Positions 1 through 3,425 of a stretch of 5,866 bases of DNA are shown one piece after another; within the stretch, counting starts at the first letter, position 1; every line of letters starts with the position of its first letter. This DNA is from an uncultured Prevotella sp. (GTDB lineage Bacteria; Bacteroidota; Bacteroidia; Bacteroidales; Bacteroidaceae). The translations under genes and the position numbers were made by a program. The DNA lies in contig CALFUF010000169.1 of NCBI GenBank assembly GCA_937916405.1, forward strand, positions 1 through 5,866, read 5' to 3'. The notes under the pieces are model-generated. The model was given only the letters and a program-made list of their open reading frames with translations, had not been told where the DNA came from and did not search any database.

Positions 1-1085
1 TCAATGCGGAGGGTAAGGATATTATCAGTCTTGCCATCGGCAGTCCTGACATGCCCCCCTCAGAGAAGACCATTGAGAAGTTATGTGAGGTGGCGCACCA
101 GTCTAATGCGCATGGTTATCAGCCCACGATGGGAACGCCGGAGTTGCGTGAGGCGATGGCTCGTTTCTACAAGCGTTGGTATGATGTCGACCTTGACGCG
201 AAGACGGAGGTGCTGCCCTTGATAGGCTCGAAGGAGGGAATCCTGCATGTCACCCTCGCTTTCGTCAATCCTGGTGATAAGGTGTTGGTACCTAATCCGG
301 GTTATCCTACCTACACCTCATTATCAAAGATATTAGGTGCAACCATCGTCAACTATAACTTGCGTGAGGATAACGGTTGGCAACCCGACTTCGACGAGTT
401 GGAGCAGATGGACCTCACGGGTGTGAAACTGATGTGGACCAACTATCCCAATATGCCGACTGGTGGTAATGCCCGTCGTGAGACCTACGAGCGACTGGTG
501 CAGTTTGCCAAGGACCATGGTATCGTCGTGGTGAATGACAATCCTTATTCCTTCATCCTCAACGAGGAACATCTGTCTATCCTGCAAGTACCGGGAGCCA
601 AGGACTGCTGTATCGAGTTCAACTCCATGTCGAAGTCGCATAACATGCCGGGATGGCGTGTCGGCTTATGTGCCACCAATAGTGAGTTTATCTCATGGAT
701 ACTGAAAGTACAGTCGAACATCGAGAGCGGTACGTTCCGTGGTATCCAGCTTGCTGCCGCTGAGGCTTACGACAATAGTGACGAGTGGCATCGTGAGGCG
801 AATATCAATACTTATGCCCGTCGCCGTCAGTATGCCGAGCAGATTATGGATGTGCTGGGTTGTACTTACGACCCCCAGCAGGTGGGTATGTTCCTATGGG
901 GTAAGATACCTGCGAAGTATGAGAACGTGGAGGACCTGACGGAGCGTGTGCTGCATGAGGCTCGTGTCTTCATCACCCCCGGCTTTATCTTCGGCTCGAA
1001 TGGTGAGCGTTATATCCGTATCTCCCTCTGTGCCAAGGAGGATAAGATCAAAGAAGCGTTGGAAAGAATCAAAAAAACAATATAA
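1..1085 (+). CDS. PLP-dependent class I/II aminotransferase, probably aromatic amino acid forming (5' end cut by window)
   Basis: The reading frame is open from the first complete codon (position 3) to TAA at 1083-1085, giving 360 visible residues. The first visible residues (NAEGKDIISLAIGSPDMPPS) match the region just after the N-terminal arm of fold-type I aminotransferases, so roughly 30 residues are missing upstream; the ATG at 51 is internal. Counting that Met as 1, visible signatures are the cofactor-contacting NYPNMPTGG (131-139), DNPY (163-166, the Asp/Tyr that hold the pyridine ring), SMSKSHNMPGWRVGL with Schiff-base Lys195 (codon 633-635), and C-terminal RYIRISL with the likely substrate-carboxylate Arg323. 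The enzyme should move an amino group between glutamate or aspartate and a 2-oxo acid in the cytosol. Its place 2 nt before DAHP synthase/chorismate mutase suggests phenylpyruvate and 4-hydroxyphenylpyruvate as substrates. That is inference from context; an aspartate or LL-diaminopimelate-type aminotransferase has the same motifs. Confidence 0.93.
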   Translation, partial: NAEGKDIISLAIGSPDMPPSEKTIEKLCEVAHQSNAHGYQPTMGTPELREAMARFYKRWYDVDLDAKTEVLPLIGSKEGILHVTLAFVNPGDKVLVPNPGYPTYTSLSKILGATIVNYNLREDNGWQPDFDELEQMDLTGVKLMWTNYPNMPTGGNARRETYERLVQFAKDHGIVVVNDNPYSFILNEEHLSILQVPGAKDCCIEFNSMSKSHNMPGWRVGLCATNSEFISWILKVQSNIESGTFRGIQLAAAEAYDNSDEWHREANINTYARRRQYAEQIMDVLGCTYDPQQVGMFLWGKIPAKYENVEDLTERVLHEARVFITPGFIFGSNGERYIRISLCAKEDKIKEALERIKKTI

Positions 1086-1087
1086 TT

Positions 1088-2152
1088 ATGGAATTAGTCT
1101 TACAACCACTGAAGTTACCAAGTGACAATGAACGTCCCTTCGTCATTGCAGGACCATGTAGTGCAGAGACAGAGGAGCAAGTGATGACAACAGCGAAACA
1201 ACTGGCGATGTATGGTTGCCACATGTTTCGTGCCGGAGTGTGGAAACCCCGTACCAAACCAGGAGGCTTCGAGGGTAACGGTGAGAAAGCGCTGCCATGG
1301 ATGCAGCAGGTGAAGAAAGAGACGAAGATGCTCGTGGCTACTGAGGTGGCTACACCAGAGCATGTGGAACTTGCATTGAAATATGGTATCGACGTACTGT
1401 GGATAGGTGCCCGTACCTCTGCCAATCCCTTTGCCATGCAGGCGCTTGCCGATGCACTCCAAGGTGTTGACGTACCTGTATTGGTGAAGAATCCTACCAA
1501 CCCCGACTTGGAGTTGTGGATTGGTGCCTTGGAGCGTCTGAACCTCGCAGGTATCAAGCGACTGGGTGCTATCCATCGCGGTTTCTCCAGTTACGACAAG
1601 AAGATCTATCGTAACATGCCGATGTGGCAGATTCCTATCGAGTTGCGTCGTCGTATTCCTGAACTGCCCATCATCAACGACCCCAGTCATATCGGGGGTA
1701 GGAGAGAGTTAATCGCTCCTTTGTGTCAGCAGGCGATGGACCTGGGCTTTGACGGACTGATCGTCGAGAGCCATTGCGATCCCGACAAGGCATGGAGTGA
1801 TGCCAAGCAGCAGGTGACTCCTGATGTGCTCGACTATATCCTGTCGCTCCTCGTCATCCGTGAGGAGAACACGTCTACGGAGGGTATCACCAGTCTGCGC
1901 AAACAGATTGACGAGCTCGACAACCAGTTGATGGATCTGTTGTCGAAGCGTATGCGTGTCTGTCGTGAGATTGGTAAATACAAGAAAGAGCATAACATGA
2001 CGGTATTGCAGACTTCCCGTTATAACGAGATTCTCGACAAGCGTGGGGCACAGGGTTCCCTGTTGGGTATGGGTCCTGAGTTCGTGGCAAATGTGTTTGA
2101 GAGTATCCATGAGGAGAGTGTCCGTCAGCAAATAGAAATCATCAATAAGTAA
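1088..2152 (+). CDS. aroF: Bifunctional 3-deoxy-7-phosphoheptulonate (DAHP) synthase / chorismate mutase
   Basis: 354 residues in two domains. Residues about 1-260 are a type I-beta DAHP synthase barrel, which condenses phosphoenolpyruvate and erythrose 4-phosphate. Visible signatures are IAGPCS (20-25), KPRTKP (53-58), WIGART (105-110), VKNP (133-136), HRGFS (163-167) and DPSH (198-201). Cys24, His201, Glu227 and Asp238 sit where the four metal ligands are expected; the His-Glu-Asp spacing of 26 and 11 equals that of the Thermotoga enzyme. Residues about 265-354 are an all-helical AroQ chorismate mutase, with Arg271, Arg288, Lys299, Arg311, Ser344 and Gln348 at the E. coli active-site positions (11, 28, 39, 51, 84, 88). 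Positions matching Asp48 and Glu52 are Gln308 and Tyr312. A fused enzyme of this layout has been studied in Prevotella nigrescens, where the mutase domain mediates inhibition by prephenate. The ATG lies 2 nt after the previous stop, implying cotranscription. Symbol choice is conventional; aroA(Q)-type names are also used. Confidence 0.97.
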   Translation: MELVLQPLKLPSDNERPFVIAGPCSAETEEQVMTTAKQLAMYGCHMFRAGVWKPRTKPGGFEGNGEKALPWMQQVKKETKMLVATEVATPEHVELALKYGIDVLWIGARTSANPFAMQALADALQGVDVPVLVKNPTNPDLELWIGALERLNLAGIKRLGAIHRGFSSYDKKIYRNMPMWQIPIELRRRIPELPIINDPSHIGGRRELIAPLCQQAMDLGFDGLIVESHCDPDKAWSDAKQQVTPDVLDYILSLLVIREENTSTEGITSLRKQIDELDNQLMDLLSKRMRVCREIGKYKKEHNMTVLQTSRYNEILDKRGAQGSLLGMGPEFVANVFESIHEESVRQQIEIINK

Positions 2153-2979
2153 TGCGTATATTAGTATTAGGTGCAGGTAAGATGGGTAGTTTCTTCATCG
2201 ACCTGCTGAGTTTTGAAGGGTTACGGGTAGGCGAACTTTGTTCGGGGATGCATGAGGTAGCCGTTTACGAGAAAGACCCGAAGCGGATGCGTTTTACATA
2301 TAACTGTCAGCGTTTCACGGAGTTAGAGGAGATTCGCGGGTTTAATCCAGACTTGGTGATCAATGCCGTGACGGTGAAGTACACCATTCCTGCTTTCAAG
2401 GAGGTGATACCTTATTTGTCGAAAGACTGTATCATCAGTGACATCTCCTCTGTGAAGACGGGTTTGAAGGATTACTATGAGTCGACAGGGATGCGCTATG
2501 TGTCGACGCACCCCATGTTCGGACCCACCTTCGCCAACCTGCAACAGCTCTCTGAGGAGAATGCGATCATCATCAGCGAGGGCGACTATATGGGGCGTAT
2601 CTTCTTCAAGGACCTGTATCAGAAACTCGACCTGAATATCTACGAGTACACCTTCGAGGAGCACGATAAGACGGTTGCCTACTCATTGAGTATTCCTTTC
2701 GTCTCTACCTTCGTCTTCGCTGCAGTCATGAAGCATCAGGATGCGCCGGGTACTACCTTCAAGCGTCACATGCGGATAGCCAAGGGTGTACTGAACGAGG
2801 ATGATTACCTGTTGCAGGAGATCCTCTTCAACCCCTATACCCACGACCAGGTGTCGCAGATCCGTACGGAGCTGAAGGAGTTGCTGGAGATAATCGACAA
2901 CAAGGATGCGAAGGGGATGAAGGCATATCTCACCAAGATCCGCAATAACGTGAAGCGTGACATTGAGATCAACAAATAA
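2152..2979 (+). CDS. tyrA: Prephenate dehydrogenase
   Basis: 275 residues. It should oxidise prephenate with NAD(P) to 4-hydroxyphenylpyruvate, the committed step to tyrosine. The N-terminal Rossmann motif is GAGKMG (7-12). Against Aquifex aeolicus TyrA from memory, DISSVKTGL (97-105) supplies Ser100 (its Ser126), STHPMFGP (118-125) supplies catalytic His120 (its His147), and FKRHMRIAK (203-211) supplies Arg208 (its substrate-binding Arg250). The two histidines of the SHLPH motif of that enzyme (214, 217) are Ser180 and Phe183 here. No C-terminal ACT domain is present; the protein ends after the helical dimer domain. Residues about 23-33 look like an insertion between the first helix and the second strand. 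The ATG overlaps the stop of the preceding gene by one base (TAATG), the usual sign of translational coupling. This is the last gene of the operon, facing convergent genes. NAD versus NADP preference and prephenate versus arogenate use cannot be read from sequence alone. Confidence 0.96.
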   Translation: MRILVLGAGKMGSFFIDLLSFEGLRVGELCSGMHEVAVYEKDPKRMRFTYNCQRFTELEEIRGFNPDLVINAVTVKYTIPAFKEVIPYLSKDCIISDISSVKTGLKDYYESTGMRYVSTHPMFGPTFANLQQLSEENAIIISEGDYMGRIFFKDLYQKLDLNIYEYTFEEHDKTVAYSLSIPFVSTFVFAAVMKHQDAPGTTFKRHMRIAKGVLNEDDYLLQEILFNPYTHDQVSQIRTELKELLEIIDNKDAKGMKAYLTKIRNNVKRDIEINK

Positions 2980-3001
2980 TACATTAGGCTATCACTTGGT
3001 G

Positions 3002-3059
3002 GCTCAATCCCATCACCACCATCATCTTTGCGTGGTGATTGCTCAACGAGCAAATCACC
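3002..3059. repeat. Imperfect direct repeat and mutually exclusive inverted repeats after tyrA
   Basis: GCTCAA followed closely by ATCACC occurs twice (3002-3017 and 3041-3059). Between the copies lies GTGGTGATT. This segment can pair with the left copy (ATCACCAC 3012-3019 with GTGGTGAT 3032-3039, 8 bp, 12-nt loop). It can instead pair with the right copy (GGTGATTGCTC 3034-3044 with GAGC-A-AATCACC 3048-3059, 11 bp with one bulged A and a 3-nt loop). The two hairpins share 3034-3039 and cannot coexist. Neither is followed by a U-tract on either strand, so they are not plain terminators. The patch starts 22 nt after the tyrA stop and would lie in the 3' end of that mRNA. Function unknown; it could shape or protect the mRNA 3' end, or be a decayed repeat. 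Confidence 0.5.
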
Positions 3060-3111
3060 CCTTGGTTCCTCCTTGGTACCCTCCTTATCCTCTTTGGGAT
3101 GTATCTCTGCG

Positions 3112-3162
3112 ATAAAATAAAACGAAGCCCGTACCTTCGTCCCTCGAAAGTACGGGCTTCGT
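3112..3162 (-). terminator. Strong hairpin terminator, second in tandem after tRNA-Phe; possibly bidirectional
   Basis: ACGAAGCCCGTAC (3122-3134) and GTACGGGCTTCGT (3150-3162) form a perfect 13-bp stem, extended past one mismatch by TTCG/CGAA (3136-3139 with 3145-3148) and closed by a 5-nt loop. On the - strand the stem runs straight into TTTTATTTTATC (3122 down to 3111), a good U-tract. On the + strand the following bases are only moderately T-rich, so ending the tyrA operon here is possible but weaker. This is the last structure before the convergent tyrA operon, so it may serve both directions. Confidence 0.8.
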
Positions 3163-3187
3163 CATGATTGTTGTCGTTATGCAAAAG

Positions 3188-3224
3188 AAAAAGCCCCTGC
3201 TCGATAAACTCGAAGACAGGGACT
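3188..3224 (-). terminator. Intrinsic terminator of tRNA-Phe
   Basis: Read on the - strand, AGTCCCTG (3224-3217) pairs with CAGGGGCT (3199-3192) over 8 bp with one G-U pair. An inner TCGA/TCGA stem lies at 3213-3210 and 3204-3201. The structure is followed at once by TTTTTCTTTTGC (3192 down to 3181). It begins 17 nt beyond the tRNA 3' end, the right distance to end a short tRNA precursor. Confidence 0.85.
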
Positions 3225-3241
3225 CATAATGAAAGGAGGAG

Positions 3242-3314
3242 TGGTACCTCCAGGAATCGAACCGGGGACACACGGATTTTCAGTCCGATGCTCTACCAAC
3301 TGAGCTAAGGCACC
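3242..3314 (-). tRNA. tRNA-Phe, anticodon GAA
   Basis: The - strand folds into a 73-nt cloverleaf starting GGTGCCT at 3314. The acceptor stem GGTGCCT/AGGTACC has one G-U pair at 4:69. The D arm is GCTC-AGTTGGTA-GAGC, the anticodon loop is CTGAAAA with GAA at 3281-3279, and the T arm is CCCGG-TTCGATT-CCTGG. The discriminator is A (3242). The next bases are CTC, so CCA is not encoded and must be added after transcription, as is common in Bacteroidetes. GAA reads both Phe codons. Two stem positions are unpaired by Watson-Crick rules: U27/U43 at the end of the anticodon stem and C51/U63 in the T stem. The gene has its own promoter and terminator and stands alone. It points towards tyrA and follows the peptidase gene on the same strand. 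Confidence 0.97.
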
Positions 3315-3332
3315 ATCATTATGTTCTTTCGT

Positions 3333-3349
3333 GCAATCCTCTTGATTGC
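3333..3349 (-). other. Small hairpin in the tRNA-Phe 5' leader
   Basis: On the - strand GCAATC (3349-3344) and GATTGC (3338-3333) form a 6-bp stem with a 5-nt loop. Given the -7 box at 3362-3355, transcription should start near 3347-3351, so this hairpin would be at or next to the 5' end of the pre-tRNA, 18 nt before the mature 5' end. It would be removed by RNase P. It may only protect or space the precursor. Confidence 0.5.
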
Positions 3350-3354
3350 GGGTG

Positions 3355-3386
3355 CAAAGGTACAACAAAAAAAATAATCCACCAAA
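3355..3386 (-). promoter_or_regulatory. Bacteroidetes-type promoter for tRNA-Phe
   Basis: On the - strand TTTG (3386-3383) is followed after 20 nt by TACCTTTG (3362-3355), an exact match to the primary sigma consensus of Bacteroidetes (TTTG at -33, TAnnTTTG at -7, about 19-21 nt apart). The start site is expected a few bases beyond 3355, giving a leader of about 35 nt before the tRNA at 3314. The spacer is the T8 tract of the upstream gene's terminator, and the -33 box lies in that terminator's hairpin. Confidence 0.85.
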
Positions 3387-3405
3387 CTTTTGGCGGATTA
3401 TTTTT
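3367..3405 (-). terminator. Intrinsic terminator of the C10 peptidase gene
   Basis: The stem pairs 3370-3380 with 3395-3405 (11 bp, core AATAATCC/GGATTATT). One A/C mismatch (3381/3394) separates this from an inner CCAA/TTGG stem closing on a 4-nt loop. On the - strand the stem starts 20 nt after the peptidase stop codon and ends in T8 (3374-3367). Because the lower stem is A/T-paired, the + strand also shows a short T-run (3401-3405), so weak action in the other direction is possible. Confidence 0.88.
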
Positions 3406-3425
3406 CATTCTACTCGATTTTTACA

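Noticed and set aside
51..53. ATG as start of the aminotransferase
   Set aside because: Conserved residues (GKDIISLAIGSPD) lie in frame before it, so the true start is outside the window.
1069..2131. Long antisense open frames (up to 191 codons) opposite the DAHP synthase/chorismate mutase gene
   Set aside because: They lie wholly over a clearly conserved gene, have no recognisable motifs, and their length follows from codon use on the coding strand.
3060..3077. CCTTGGT direct repeat with 11-nt spacing (3060-3066, 3071-3077) in a CT-rich stretch as an operator
   Set aside because: Only two short copies in low-complexity sequence, with no promoter nearby on either strand.
3011..3110. Run of five His codons (CAT CAC CAC CAT CAT, 3011-3025) beside alternative hairpins, like a histidine-operon leader peptide
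   Set aside because: The frame has no ATG near it, no amino acid operon follows on the + strand, and neither hairpin has a U-tract. The His run is a by-product of the ATCACC repeats.
3163..3260. Integration (att) site of a mobile element at the tRNA-Phe 3' end
   Set aside because: No integrase gene and no second copy of the tRNA 3' end occur in the window. The space to tyrA is filled by the tRNA's own terminators.
2835..3368. Small - strand open frames of 62-72 codons across the intergenic region
   Set aside because: They run through the tRNA, terminators or the end of tyrA and have no protein-like pattern.
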